Program-made: the position numbers and the translations under genes
Assembly: GCA_007922225.1 (NCBI GenBank)
Contig: ML680053.1
Location: 967,434 to 1,031,433, forward strand
Direction: 5' to 3'
Source of the DNA: Emydura subglobosa
Lineage: Eukaryota > Chordata > Testudines > Chelidae
DNA: 64,000 nucleotides
Shown: positions 11,501-22,389 of the stretch, piece after piece
Position numbering within the stretch: the first letter of the stretch is position 1
How the letters are laid out: every line of letters starts with the position of its first letter
Notes under the pieces: model-generated
Told to the model about the DNA's origin: nothing
Seen by the model: only the letters and a program-made list of their open reading frames with translations
Database searches by the model: none

Positions 11501-14500
11501 AGAAGTGGAGGGCTTATGTCAGTGTAAGTAGGGCGACATAGTGTCAATGCATTCCTTACATTGGCTGTCATTCTTGTAAATTTCATGGCTCCAGCAAGCT
11601 GGGCAGCTAGAGCCCAGCTGCTTCCCACTTCCCTGGAGAGCTGAGCTGCTGGACCCGCTCCTGGAAAAGCCCTGCGCCCCTAGCTGTTAAATAGACAAGG
11701 CTGCCGGGCTTCTGCAGAGAGGGAGCAGGGGAGAAGGGACATGAAGCTGGCAGCTGGACTCCACTCCCCAGAGGTGAGAAGCCTCAGGCAACTGCTCCCA
11801 GTGGGGGAACGGGGAGGGGAGAAGCTCCATGTGGCCTCCCCGGGTTCCTGGCAGGGAGAAGCCCCGGGCTGCTTCCCCTGGCTCCCAGCAGGAAACAAGA
11901 TGTAGAAGGGGGGCAACCTGCTAGGAACTTTTGGGGCTCTCAGCTTCCCATACTGCCCCTCTTAGGTCGGTAGAAGCACTCCTGGTGAGAACGCGTACCA
12001 CCGACCTCGGAGGGTAGTGTGGGCATCAGCCATCACACTAATTAATGCTAATTAATTTAATTAATTAATTAAATTAATGCTAACTAATTAAAGTCTAATA
12101 TAGGTCAACTTTATAGTGTAGACAAGACCTTAGCTGTTACCGTTCAAGAAAGAGACCTTGGAATCATTGCTGATAGTTCTCTGAAAACATCCACTCAATG
12201 TGCAGCAGCAGTCAATAAAGCTAACAGAATGTTGGGCACCATTAGGAAAGGGATTGATAAGACAGAAAATATCATATTGCGTCTTTATAAATCCATGGTA
12301 CGACCACATCTGGAATACTGCGTGCAGATCTGGTCACCCCATCTCAAATAAGATAGATTGGAATTGGAAAAAGTACAGAAAAGGGCAACAGAAATGATCA
12401 GAGATATGGAACAGCTTCCATATGAGGAGAGATTAATAAGACTGGGACTTTACAGCTTGGAAAAGAGACGACTAAGGGGGATATGATAGAGGTCTATAAA
12501 GTCATGACTGGTGTGGAGGAAGTAAATAAGGAAGTGTTATTTACTCCTCCTCATAACATTAAAAACTAGGGGTGGTCACCAAATGAAATTAATAGGCAGC
12601 AGGTTTAAAACGAACGAAAGGAAGTATCTTTTCACACAACGCACAGTCAACCTGTGGAACTCCTTGCCAGGGGATGTTGTGAAGGCCAAGACTATAACGG
12701 GGTTCAAAAAAGAACTAGATAAATTCATGTAGGGGTAGGTTCACCAATAGCTACTAGCCAGAATAGGCAGGGATTGCTGTTTGCCAGAGGCTGGGAATGA
12801 CTGACGGGATGGATCACTTGATGGTTACCTGTTCTGTTCATTCCCTCTGAAGCACCTGACTTTGGCCACTGTTGGAAGACAGGATACTGGGCTAAATTGA
12901 CCATTGATCTGATCCTCCAGTATGGCTGTTCTTAAGGCTCTAGTAATCAAACTACAATTGCCTATATGGAATTGTAACTTCCCACAAAGATTTTGGCTTG
13001 CTTTTTTTTTTTCTTTTCCTCTCCCTGAGAAATGGAGCCTAGATATCCTGATGAAGAATGCATAGGAAATGCTTCTTTGCAGTCATGACTAGGGTCCTAC
13101 CATCATGGACCATGAAATCTGGTCTCCCCTGTGAAATCTGGTCTTTTGTATACTTCAAAGCTGGGCGGCCGGAGAGCGGTGGCTACTGGCTGGGCATCCA
13201 GCTCTGAAGGGAGCACCCCACCAACAGCAGCACAGAAATAAGGGAGGCAATACCACAACCTCCCAGCAATAGCCTTGTGATCCCCCATAACTCCGTTTTG
13301 AGTCAGGATCCCCAGGGTTACAACACCCTGAAATTTCAGATGTAAATATCTGAAACAATGAAATTTACAATTTTTAAAATCCTATGACCATGAAATTGAC
13401 CTAAATGGATCCTGAATTTGGTAGAGCCCTAGTCAGGGCATTTGAATTATTTTCAAGCTCCTTTTGGTTCTCTTTCTGCCAACAGATAACGAAGGAGGAA
13501 CAGAGGTGGTGTGGGGATGTGAAGCTTACTTGAGATTTGGCTATCTGTCCAGTTACTAGAAAGAAACTCAGAAATCCTTCCCACCCCCAATCTTTTTCAC
13601 TTCCCCTCTCTGTCCCTCCACCCCAAACACACGTGTGAAACTAAATTCCTGTGGCTGATCTAATACGGAGGGGGAGAAAAAAAATCTAAAAATCATACAC
13701 TTGTATTTAATTGTAATCTGTGGGAAAGGCTTTGGTTTTCTCAGCTGTGATTCATTCTATACTAAACTTAGTATTGCTGTAAAAATTGGGGTCCAGGGGC
13801 CTTCCATAAATATCTTCTGTTTGAAACTTACACCAAGATAAGGGCTATATTCACTACTGGCCCTTTGAGTTAAATACAAAGGGCCTTTACTGCTGTGCCT
13901 TGTAAAATCAGCTCCTGCACTTACACATGTGCTGAAGTTTCCTAGTCACTCAGCAATCTATGCCTGTGTGTCTCAGAGCAGAATTGTATGATTTTTTTTT
14001 TCTTCAGTGCCGGTAGGAGTAAATCAGGACAAACGTCTTATTTTAAAATAGCTTGTTTGAACCAGAGAGAGAAATGTGCTCTTCTGGCACTAAGTCAGTA
14101 AATCACCTTGGGAATGTCACCTTTGAGAAATAATACAAGTTCAGAATCTGGGTCTGAAATATGTGGTCCAAGACCCACGGAAATATTGGGCCATTTAAAA
14201 TACACATGGCTCAAAGCAATACTGTAAAGTACTGCCAAATGAATTTAAGACAAATATTGCTAGGAGTTTAAAAGAGAGAAATACTGTACTAATGAACTTT
14301 AGAGAGGGAGTTAACTTTCTTTTATTTCACAATTGCAGTTATAGTTGGTCCATCATAACCAGGGTTGCATTTCTGGGTGGCAAATCGTGGAAAATTTGAA
14401 TGTAATAATAATACCTAACTCGTACGTAGCACTTTTTATCAGTAGATCTCAAAGTGCTTTACAAAGGAAGTCAGAGTCATTATCCCCATTTTACATATTG

Positions 14501-17500
14501 GGAAACTGAGGCACAGAAAGGTGAAGTAACTTGCCCAAAGCCACCCAGCACACAATTAGCAGACCTGGGAATAGCACTCTGGTCTCCAGAGTTTCAGTTG
14601 TGTGCTCTTTCCACTAGGTCACACTACCAAGTGGGTAGATGGCTAGCATATAGCTGAGTTAAAGAAAGGGGGGATTAATTTTTCCTTGTTTTCTTAAAAA
14701 TCCCTCAATAGTTTAGGGACTAAGTGAGAAACTTGTCATCTCTTCTTGTTCATATGTGCCATTAAATTGTCCTCATCAGATCTGAATTTTTTTTTTTAAA
14801 GATGGGACTCTCAAATTTCACCTTTGTTGACAGAGTCTTTGAGTGTGTGCATGAGAGTAACAGGTTTCATAGCAAATGCAAGTTCTTTGGAAGGTTTGAT
14901 TGGAAAGAATGAACAAATCATCCAGCATCATTAAAATTCCTATCATTAGCAGTGGCATCTATTGGCAAAGGCAAGCATAGAACTGAAATTCAAATCAGTC
15001 CATTTTAAATAGTCACTTTCCAGGGTCATTTCTCCAGTGCCGTATGAGACATCAGATTAAACCCTTCTGAAACTTGGTATATCATGGCCACAACAATAAA
15101 ATCTATTAAATCTGAGGTTTGCTTTATAAAAAGCATGGTTGGAAGGTTTAACTTCATGTTGGATTGTGGTACAATCCACTTACAGCACTGCAGCAAAATT
15201 GTGTAATAGATACTAGATTTTTCATCTTTGGACAGTGGTTCATGTACAAATGATACTTCCTTTAAGTATAGTTTTGGCTCGTATCTTCATTTCAGTATAG
15301 AGACACGTGTTTTATAAATAAAATATTTACACATGCTGAGTTCTTGGAAGTGACTTGATTTCTCAATTTGCCTTGCAGTGGAAGATTGATGACAAGCCAG
15401 TAAAAATTGACAAGTGGGATGGATCAGCTGTGAAAAATTCTTTGGATGATTCTGCCAAAAAGGTATATTCTCCCTTAACTTACTGTTACTTGCCTCCTCA
15501 TGGACCTTTTTTGGGCTTTTGAAATCACTTTAGATGGGATCCACCAAGGTATTAATTTCTGTTTTTAGGCACTGTTGTGATGCACAAAGCTCCCACTTGG
15601 CTGCTGCCTTACCCAGAAGGTGCATGAACTCAATTGGCGTCTTAAGTTTTTTCCTCTGGCATGCTTATTTTAGCCTTGCTCTAGGCACTTGAGCTCCTGT
15701 TTCCTTCCTGAATGCATGCACTACTGCTTCACAATAGGTGTTCGGATCCCTAGCCCGACTTAAGCTCCAGAGCGATTCACAAACCGGGAAAGGCAGGTGT
15801 TTGGTCACCTAAGTTATGTGCAAGGGCCTTTCCAACTGGCAGCCTCTGAGCACAGCTTCCAGCTAGAAGCCGCCTGAGTGGCCCACACAAAACAGCCAGG
15901 GGAGGGGAAGACTTCCCTTATGATCTTTAGCCTAGTGGATAGAGTACTCACCCAGGATTAGGAGACCCCCAGTTCGGGTCCCCCTCCTCCTCCTCCTCTG
16001 CAGGAGAAGAGATTTTTACTGGCATCAGCCATCTCTCAGCTGAGTGCCCTAGTCACCAAGTTCCAGGATATTCTGTTGTGCTCTACCTCAATGTCTCCTA
16101 CTGAAGTTGTTCCACTTGAATTAAACAATGGAGCATTCAATATTAATTGGGCCAGCGAAAGAATTAGAATGCCTCTGTAGCCTAGTGGTGAGGGGACTCA
16201 CCCGGGAGGTGGCAGATCACTGTTCAAATCCCTTCTTCCACTCAGGAGGAGGGGGACTTGAACCAGGATTCTCCCACCTAGAGCTTAGCACACAACCCCC
16301 CCCCCCGGTCAGCATCTGCCTTTGGTGGATTTAGGTGGCTCCGTGCCTAGCAGACTGGCTTTGGTGGATCACATTCCTAGGTACCTGTCTCTCCCTGTTC
16401 ACCGTATAGGGAGCCTAGGCACCTAACCTAGTTTGGGGGATTGTACTGTTCTATGATTTTTCCAGATGCCCTCAGTGTTGCAACGCTTGAGTCTCTTCAT
16501 GGATTCCCCCTTGGGGCCTCACTCTGTACCGAACTCACATGAAAGCCAGTGAGAGTTCTGTATGCAGATATTCCCTGGATCAGACTCCTATTCAGTGTCT
16601 CCTCAAAGAGCTGTGAATGACTCAGTGATCATTTGTTTTCTGAGATGCTTCCAATTCAATTACTGTGTGTCGTTTTGCATTGATGAAATCGGCTAGTTAG
16701 CCTTAAAATGTCTTAAGTGAAAAGTTTAAAGAACATAAGTACATTTAAAGACTTTGAATTAGATATAAAATGTCTGAAGTTGCAGCATTCTCTCCAATTA
16801 TTGCTGTTTCTGTGATGCTCGTGGATTTGAATTGGTTTTCCCCCTTCTGATGCTTTAATTAAAATCATCTGAATTATGCTGTTAAAATTAGTGCATTGAT
16901 AGAGAATTAATTCAACTCTTTTTCAGAAGCCATCTGTAAAAGTAGCCAATTACAATTAACTGGGCCCTTTGCTTTCCCATCAGATTCTCCTGGAAAAGTA
17001 CAAGTATGTGGAGAATTTCTGTTTGATTGATGGCCGCCTCGTCATCTGCACGGTCTCCTGTCTCTTTGCCATCGTGGCTTTGATTTGGGATTATCTGCAT
17101 CCCTTTCCTGAATCTAAACCTGTTCTCGCTTTCTGTGTGATATCATATCCTTTACTGTGTGCTGCGGGTTAAAGACATGTTTGTCTCCCCCAACAAGTAA
17201 AATATAGCTATAATTATGTTTCCCTGTTTCAGCAGACATAGAAGTAAAACTGGTAGATCCTGTCTGAATTTCACAGGCAGTTGGCCTGGCCGGGTTTCTG
17301 TTGTAGTATTTTATTTTAACATCCGAGTCCTCTTCTGCATTTTTTATCATAAGAAACTTGTATCTTTGTAAATACAGACTCCGATAGCACCAGCTGCTTC
17401 CTGTGATACTACAGATCAAGTGCTGTGAGTGAAGTGGCAGGCAGAAGCAATTGTCAGGGGCTCCCATCAAGAAATAACAGGCAGCATAAAAGTTGGGAGG

Positions 17501-20393
17501 AGGACAGCAGCATAAATTTAAGTTAAATTTAAAGAACAGTTACTAAATCTAAAGTATTGAATAACTTCGGTAATTCCATTTTTCACAACAGTATTCTCTA
17601 CCATTCTGAATCCTGACTTTGTTTCTACTGTTTGGCTATAAGAGTTAGTGTCCTGAATTGTCTGGACTAACCATGTCAACGCTGATGCCTAAAGGATGCA
17701 TAACTCATCTGTGTATTCAGCAATCTCTCTGAATTGTCGAGATAGTCTTGGGGGCTCAGTGTGGGCTGATAAACTGAACACAGAGCTGAGCGTCAGGAAT
17801 TTTGGGTTTCTAGTCCCTGCTATTCCAATGACTTGCTGTGTGACCCTAGATCAGTGGTTCTCGACCAAGGGCATGTGTACCCTTGAGGGTACACAGAGGT
17901 CTTCCAGGGAATACATCAACTCATCTAGACATTTGCCTAGTTTTACAATAGGCTACATAAAAAGCACTAGCGAAATCAGTACAAACAAATTTCCTACAGA
18001 CAATGGCTTGTAAAAATGAGAAAGTAAGCAATTTTTCAGCAATAGTGTTCAGTGACTCTTTTGTATTTTTATGTTTTATTTTGTAAGCAAGTAGTTTTTA
18101 AGTGAGGTGAAACTTGGGAGTACGCATGACAAATCAGACTCCTGAATGGGGTACAGTAGTCTGGAAAAGTTGAGAGCCATTGCCCTAGACAACACACAGG
18201 GATTATTTTCACTGCCTTATTCTGTCTCAAACTTTCACAAGACCTCCTTTAGATAGATGTTGCCAATGAAATTTCAGCGAAGTAACTGAAAACACTATTT
18301 AGTCTTTTGTATTAATGTATAATTGTTTTTTTATTTTTGTTTTTTCTGTTTGACTCCTTGGTAAGTCTCATTCAAGAGTGTTTCTGGTAAACTCTTGCCC
18401 ACCATTCATGTCACTTCAGGCATTGATCTGTGGTCTTGAGGCACTGGGAAGATTTTTAAGAGCTAAAGAATCATACATTATCTTTGCATTTAACTTGTTC
18501 ATTCATACTAATAAAAATGTCAACTAAGAACCAAGCTGTAAATGATTTTGTCAGATGTCACCCCGGATGCTGTGTGGAGATGAACGAATGATTTCTTTGT
18601 ATGCGTTCCATTGTTCACATGTCCTCGTTGTCCCAGTTGCACGGCTCTCATATTCTCTTAATTTCTTTAACATTCCCGAACCTATTTTGTGATGATGGGA
18701 ATCCTGACCATCTATACCTCATACAAGGAGAAGAGCATCTTCCTGGTAGCGCATCGAAAAGATCCTTCAGGGATGGACCCGGATGATATATGGCAACTTT
18801 CCTCCAGCCTAAAAAGGTATTGTTACTTCTAGAGCCACTATTGCCCAAAAGGACCATAGTGGCGGAACACTCGAGCCCTGCAGAGGCCTCAGATTTGCCC
18901 ACTTACTGTAGTTATTAAGGAATAGGAATGTCATTTCTGCTTCTTATTGAGTCTATCTCCCAGCTTTGTACAGACTTACTCAGAGCAACACAGGAGCCAA
19001 ATGGCTGGTGTCTGTGTTTATTTGCTGCACTGTGGCATAAGCCATATACAACGGGTCATATCTGACATCTGTTTCATGCACTGCATTGCATCCAAGGTGG
19101 CTTCTGGGCAATATGATGTTAGTTATATCAAAAGACCTGAATGTCTGAGACCTGCTACCTTAGAGCCTGGCTTTGTTGCCATTAACACGCATATGGAATC
19201 ACCCCAGATTTTCCTCTCTATCGGGGTTTTGAAAAATGATGGGGGGGAAAACCCAGTAGAGGGTAGAGCCCTGCAGGAGACCACCCTTCCTTCTGTGCTG
19301 CTGCTGACAGCTGGGCACCTGGCCAGCAGCTGTCGCTCTCCGGCCGCCCAGATCTGAAGGCAAATGTGAGTGAGCGACACTGCAGCTCCATGAGCCTGGT
19401 CACAACTCCACTCTCACAAATTTGATCCAGTCGGGGGGGCAGGGCCGAACCTGAGCATCACTGCAACTCCGGAGGTTGTAATGCCCGGAGCAGAGAACCA
19501 AGCCCAGCCAACCCCATGGCATAGCAGCTGCAGGAGTTGCCACTGTGGGGTGAGTGCCGGGCAGGACCCAAACCCCCAGGGTTAGGATCTGACCAAAACC
19601 ACCCCAGGGCATCCCCGTAGGCTGTTTACTGGGTTGCAATAGGACACAAACATTTACAAATGGGTCCTGAGCCTACAATCCAGGACTCCTCTTTCTGTGA
19701 AGAAAACAAAAAACAAGTTAATTTCAAGCATAACTGCATCTTAAATGCATATTGATGCTTACCAAAAAGCAGAGTTACAATTCAAGAGCTTACCCATTAA
19801 CATCTGAGTCAGTTTCACTCTGTTACAATTAAAATACAATAAGGTCAGAGTAACCAACAGCCATTGAGAACTTTGAATTTTACTAGTTATTTTAACTCTG
19901 ATGTTAACTTCAGAAAACTCTAATCCTGAAAAGAGCATTCAAAAATCCTTTAATATCAAGTTATAATTTACAGATGCTGCATATTGCAGCACCTTTGTGC
20001 ATGTAGGTAGAGCATTGCATGCTGGGACTTGGGCTGTACTCCTGGGTGAAAATGTGAGATGCTGCAGTATATGCTGCTTGTGCACATTAGGGGTGTCGTT
20101 CTGGCTGCCAGGTCCTTAACCCAGCGTGACCACTCAGCTGTGCCAAATATGGAGCAGCCCCTTCTCTAAATGGTAACTCGGGGTTCTCTTTTTGTGTCCC
20201 TTCAAGGTTTGATGACAACTACACCCTGAAATTGACTTTCATCAGCGGGAAAACCAAACAGCAGAGGGAAGCAGAGTTCACCAAATCTATTGCTAAATTC
20301 TTCGATAACAATGGAACATTAGTAATGGAGGCCTACGAACCAGAAATCTCCAAGCTTCATGACAGTTTGGCCACGGAAAGAAAAACAAAATAA
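5348..20393 (+). CDS. SPCS2: Signal peptidase complex subunit 2, whole gene
   Basis: This is the non-catalytic 25-kDa subunit of the ER signal peptidase complex, which supports cleavage of signal peptides from secretory and membrane proteins. The coding exons are 5348-5386, 15379-15462, 16984-17144, 18682-18816 and 20207-20393. They total 606 nt, or 201 residues plus a TAA stop. The sequence has the family's '[20 protein letters not shown]' segment and two membrane helices (about residues 60-80 and 87-107). After these come '[18 protein letters not shown]' and a conserved C-terminal domain with '[17 protein letters not shown]'. The human protein as I recall it is 226 residues. The difference is a shorter low-complexity N-terminus here. 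The ATG at 5348 has A at -3 and G at +4. An in-frame ATG at 5210 lies in the GC-rich leader and is less likely. All introns are GT-AG except intron 3 (AT-AC). Confidence 0.95.
6365..6484. mobile_element. MITE with TAA target duplication
   Basis: This is a 120-base element with ends GGCCAGGTCTATACTA and TAGTGTAGACCTGGCC, a near-perfect 16-base inverted repeat. It is flanked by TAA on both sides (6362-6364 and 6485-6487). A 3-base T/A-rich target site points to a Harbinger-like (PIF) origin. It is non-autonomous, with no open frame. Confidence 0.75.
7850..8497 (+). mobile_element. CR1 LINE 3' fragment
   Basis: It begins in the RT C-terminal part with 'aggcctcagctggagtatca' and continues through the ORF2 end into the CR1 3' tail, 'gtcccttccagtctta'. 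It is heavily mutated and without a usable frame. Confidence 0.75.
9430..9765 (+). mobile_element. CR1 LINE 3' fragment, degraded
   Basis: It shares 'aagatgtgaacaaattg' and 'gagagcaacaaaaataagag' with the CR1 copy at 7850-8497, then decays. The 3' limit is approximate ('gatctgatctgg'). Confidence 0.55.
11300..11369 (+). mobile_element. CR1 LINE, left half of interrupted copy
   Basis: It encodes the CR1 RT segment '[10 protein letters not shown]'-like in frame. It breaks after 'ccaaatta' at 11369, where a DNA element is inserted, and resumes at 12130 with 'gctgttaccgttcaagaaag'. Confidence 0.75.
11370..12129. mobile_element. Harbinger-like DNA element inside CR1, TTA target duplication
   Basis: The left end is 'gggctggtctatcctaca' and the right end 'gtgtagacaagacc', an imperfect inverted repeat. 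TTA is present on both flanks (11367-11369, 12130-12132), and removing the insert restores the CR1 reading. The interior is GC-rich with no transposase frame, so it is a non-autonomous element. About 12033-12090 inside it is an AT-rich run of 'attaa' units. Confidence 0.75.
12130..12940 (+). mobile_element. CR1 LINE, right half to 3' tail
   Basis: It continues the RT C-terminal region ([17 protein letters not shown], then RPHLEYC-like) through the 3' UTR to 'cagtatggctgttcttaag'. The reading frame is broken by stops and indels. Confidence 0.8.
13090..13431. mobile_element. hAT-like MITE
   Basis: The ends are 'tagggtcctacca' and 'tggtagagcccta', inverted relative to each other. Flanking octamers gtcatgac (13082-13089) and gtcagggc (13432-13439) match at 6 of 8 positions, consistent with an aged 8-bp target duplication. 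A truncated relative may lie at about 19250-19400 ('ggtagagccctgcag'). Confidence 0.6.
14430..14640 (-). repeat. MIR-type SINE
   Basis: Reverse-strand MIR core: 'attttacatattgggaaac', 'tgaggcacagaaaggtgaag' and 'taacttgcccaaagccac' are the classical MIR conserved segment read on the opposite strand. Confidence 0.8.
15379..15462 (+). CDS. SPCS2: SPCS2 coding exon 2
   Basis: It encodes 28 residues (14-41), starting WKIDDK and ending DDSAKK, between acceptor 'ccttgcag' and donor GTATAT. Both ends are phase 0. This is the most conserved part of the cytosolic N-terminal region. Confidence 0.95.
15765..16437. mobile_element. DNA-transposon-like repeat with two tRNA-like segments
   Basis: The outer ends resemble those of 21325-21695 ('cgattcacaaacc' at left, 'ccgtatagggagcctagg' near the right). 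Inside are two tRNA-like passages with A-box-like 'tagcctagtgg' (about 15932 and 16179) and B-box-like 'gttcgggtccc' (15972) or 'gttcaaatccc' (16222). The likely reading is a MITE or composite with SINE-like units in SPCS2 intron 2. These are not functional tRNA genes. Confidence 0.5.
16984..17144 (+). CDS. SPCS2: SPCS2 coding exon 3
   Basis: It starts after 'tttcccatcag' and encodes residues 42-94 plus two bases (TC) of Ser95. It carries the first membrane helix (about 60-80) and the PFPESKPVL loop. It ends at an AT-AC donor, not GT. Confidence 0.95.
17145..18681 (+). other. SPCS2: U12-type AT-AC intron of SPCS2
   Basis: The intron begins ATATCCTTTACTG, an exact match to the minor-spliceosome AT-AC donor consensus. 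It ends in AC at 18680-18681, preceded by a branch-site match 'ttctttaac' (18663-18671, one mismatch to TTCCTTAAC) 11-12 bases upstream. Joining TC|C TAT TTT GTG restores the conserved VISYFVMM segment. No GT-AG pair in this area gives the right protein. A hAT MITE (17852-18182) sits inside. Confidence 0.95.
17852..18182. mobile_element. hAT-type MITE, 8-bp target duplication
   Basis: The 331-base element starts CAGTGGTTCTCGACC and ends AGTTGAGAGCCATTG, an imperfect inverted repeat typical of hAT elements. Octamers ccctagat (17844-17851) and ccctagac (18183-18190) flank it, differing at one base. A MIR-like fragment at 17785-17843 was the target. Confidence 0.8.
18682..18816 (+). CDS. SPCS2: SPCS2 coding exon 4
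   Basis: It begins with the last base of Ser95 and encodes the second membrane helix ([14 protein letters not shown]) and the [13 protein letters not shown] segment. It ends with AG of a split Arg codon before a GTATTG donor. Length is 135 nt. Confidence 0.95.
18817..20206 (+). other. SPCS2 intron 4
   Basis: This GT-AG intron ends 'gtcccttcaag'. The part from about 19675 to the acceptor is duplicated at 34037-34550. About 19250-19420 is a truncated DNA-repeat relative of 13090-13431. No additional exon is seen. Confidence 0.6.
20207..20393 (+). CDS. SPCS2: SPCS2 coding exon 5
   Basis: It completes Arg with G, then encodes [13 protein letters not shown] through [12 protein letters not shown] and TAA (20391-20393). 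This is the lumen- or cytosol-facing C-terminal domain conserved in the family. It is intact, unlike the duplicate at 34547-34655. Confidence 0.95.
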
Positions 20394-20440
20394 TGATTCC
20401 AACTGCCACCTTCCTGCTGGGATCATGCGAAATTAATACC

Positions 20441-20450
20441 AATAAATAAA
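20441..20450 (+). terminator. SPCS2 proximal polyadenylation signal
   Basis: Two overlapping AATAAA hexamers (20441-20446 and 20445-20450) lie about 50 bases after the stop codon. Confidence 0.8.
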
Positions 20451-21165
20451 GTAAAATAGCAAAGAATGTTACTTGCCTCTGTTTTTGTCCTGAAATCCTA
20501 TTTGATTCTGGATAAAGCAGGATTTTTAAATTTGCACCCGAGATCTTGACGCTAATGCCTAGCTAAAATCGGTCTTGATCTGTGTGGTCATAGTGTTTAA
20601 CCTGCCTTTCAGGTTGCTCTGTCATTTTTGAGATGATGTTGGATGACATTTGACCTATCAAAGACCTTTAGGAGGGAGGTTTTTGCTCAATGCTCTATTG
20701 ACTTCCTCCTTTTTACCCGGCAGTGCTTTATAGTCCGTAGCTCTGTGCCATGCAATGTTTAGGGGATTTTAGCATTCACATTTCGCTGACTTCATTTTAT
20801 CATTTTCTTAGTGGATCTTTGTGTTAGGAATTCAGGACAAAACCTTTATGTAAAACAACTCTGTCCATTCACAAACAAGTTTTTTTCTTTATTTTTATAT
20901 TTATCTGGTTGGGGAGTGGGTGGGTGGGATTGGTTTTATATAAAATCCTTTTATCTGTTGGAAGGGAAAAAAATTGGAGAAGGCAAATATTCTACTTCTG
21001 TATGTTAGAGCACGAAGTTTATCTACAAGGTGAAATAATAAAAGCAATGGCTTTTTTAGAGCCATGAATGTCCTCCATGTTTGTCCAACTGGCATATTTC
21101 CTATTGAGACTCTGTTCAGTGTGTCCCTGATATAAACTGTCATTTTCTAAATGATTTTTTTTTTC

Positions 21166-21171
21166 AATAAA
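21166..21171 (+). terminator. SPCS2 possible distal polyadenylation signal
   Basis: An AATAAA lies 770 bases after the stop, followed by a GT-rich stretch ('cagtgttgtggcc'). The intervening sequence is repeat-poor and could be an extended 3' UTR. This is inference only. Confidence 0.45.
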
Positions 21172-21324
21172 AGGAAAGAACAGATGTGAAAACAGTGTTG
21201 TGGCCTTCATAGGGGAGAGATTAAAGGAGCACACTCATCTTGAAGATCACGTTTCTGTCTAGAAAAACATGGTGCCTACTGCCCAGTTACATACATACCT
21301 GAGATCACTAACTCTGAAGAGTTC

Positions 21325-21695
21325 GACCCAGATCCACAAAGGAACTTAACTGTTTATAGCCCTTCCCCAGCGGTTTTGGGTGGAGTTAAGTGCGCACTGC
21401 TGCTGTTCTTGCAAGAAACTGCTTAGGGACCTGATTCCAGCAGAGGGGTGTCCAGCTGTGGATCACAAGCAGGGATAGGTGCCTCCATCCAGCCTGGACA
21501 TTAACTTAACTCCTTGAGAAGGGTGGGGCTTAGGACACACCCCTCTCATCGGTGTCTGCTATTGGCTAGTTTAGATAGCTACCAACCTAGCATACTGGCT
21601 CTTGTAGGTCTCATTTTCAGGTCCCAAATTCTCCCCATGCATTGTATAGGGAGGCTAGACAACTAAAGCCAGGGTTTGTGGATGCCCCCGTCTCT
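21325..21695. mobile_element. DNA-transposon-like MITE
   Basis: The left end 'agatccacaaaggaac' and the right end 'gggtttgtggatgcc' form an imperfect inverted repeat. The interior shares 'tgtatagggaggctag' with the element at 15765-16437. There is no open frame. Confidence 0.5.
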
Positions 21696-22029
21696 TTGCA
21701 TTTGTCTCCCTTCAGTTTGTGCATTTCACAGCACTTCCTCAGAAGTCCCTGTCACTGTTTCTTGGAAACTGCCCAGCTGACAAGATTTTTGTGACCATCA
21801 GCAGGAGAGCGAAAGTCCTGTTCATCTTCAAATTATATTTAAAAAAATATTGTTTCAAAACAATTAGGTGGGCCCCTTTCAAAAAAACAGCAGTGGGCTA
21901 AAACAGCACATCTTGTCTTTGAAAACTAGTTGTTCTTGCTGTGATGTAATTTGGTTGGAATGGATTTTGCGTTCATGTTGAAAAAGTGAGATTACAGAAT
22001 CTTTGCATTGTGGTTATTTGTGTTACCTC

Positions 22030-22150
22030 AGGGGTCTCAGTCAAGGATCAGGGGTGCCCCAATGCTAGACCTTGTTCAGAACATAACAAAAAGATGGGCC
22101 TGACCCTGAGGAGTTTGTGAGATTTGTCATCCTCTTTTTTGAATAATAAA
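22030..22150 (+). repeat. Dispersed repeat fragment
   Basis: It contains 'aacaaaaagatgggcctgac', the same family as 1995-2112, and is degraded. The sequence 22151-22385 shows nothing recognisable. Confidence 0.4.
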
Positions 22151-22389
22151 TAAAATGCATCTATGGAACGCATTGGAAATAGGGAGAGCAGCTTATTCCT
22201 GCTCTGTGGAGTGGAGAGAGGTTAATAGTGCACGGGGATGCTACTGGGACCAGTGTCACTTAGGGAGAAACTTTCACAAGCCAAATGTTGGATGTTGGCC
22301 AAACTCTGCTTCTATTGAAAGCAATGGCAGCCTCATTCATCAAGAGCCGAGATTGGCCATGGCCAAGTACTTTTGAAACCTCCCACCCT

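Larger units (their letters stand above)
5387..15378 (+). other. SPCS2 intron 1, repeat content
   Basis: This is a 10-kb GT-AG intron. After the CpG island it holds a TAA-flanked MITE (6365-6484), CR1 fragments (7850-8497, 9430-9765, 11300-11369 with 12130-12940), a Harbinger-like element inside that last CR1, a hAT-like MITE (13090-13431) and a MIR (14430-14640). About 9941-10213 has imperfect inverted ends ('attgccaac' / 'ttggcaat') and may be a further MITE. No other exon is seen. Confidence 0.6.

Noticed and set aside
15932..16232. tRNA genes (A-box and B-box like segments)
   Set aside because: No cloverleaf can be completed and the segments are embedded in a dispersed repeat. They are SINE-like, not tRNA genes.
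18817..20206. Alternative exon in SPCS2 intron 4 (frame 18947-19357)
   Set aside because: It includes truncated repeat sequence, has no matching splice sites, and inclusion would break the conserved protein.
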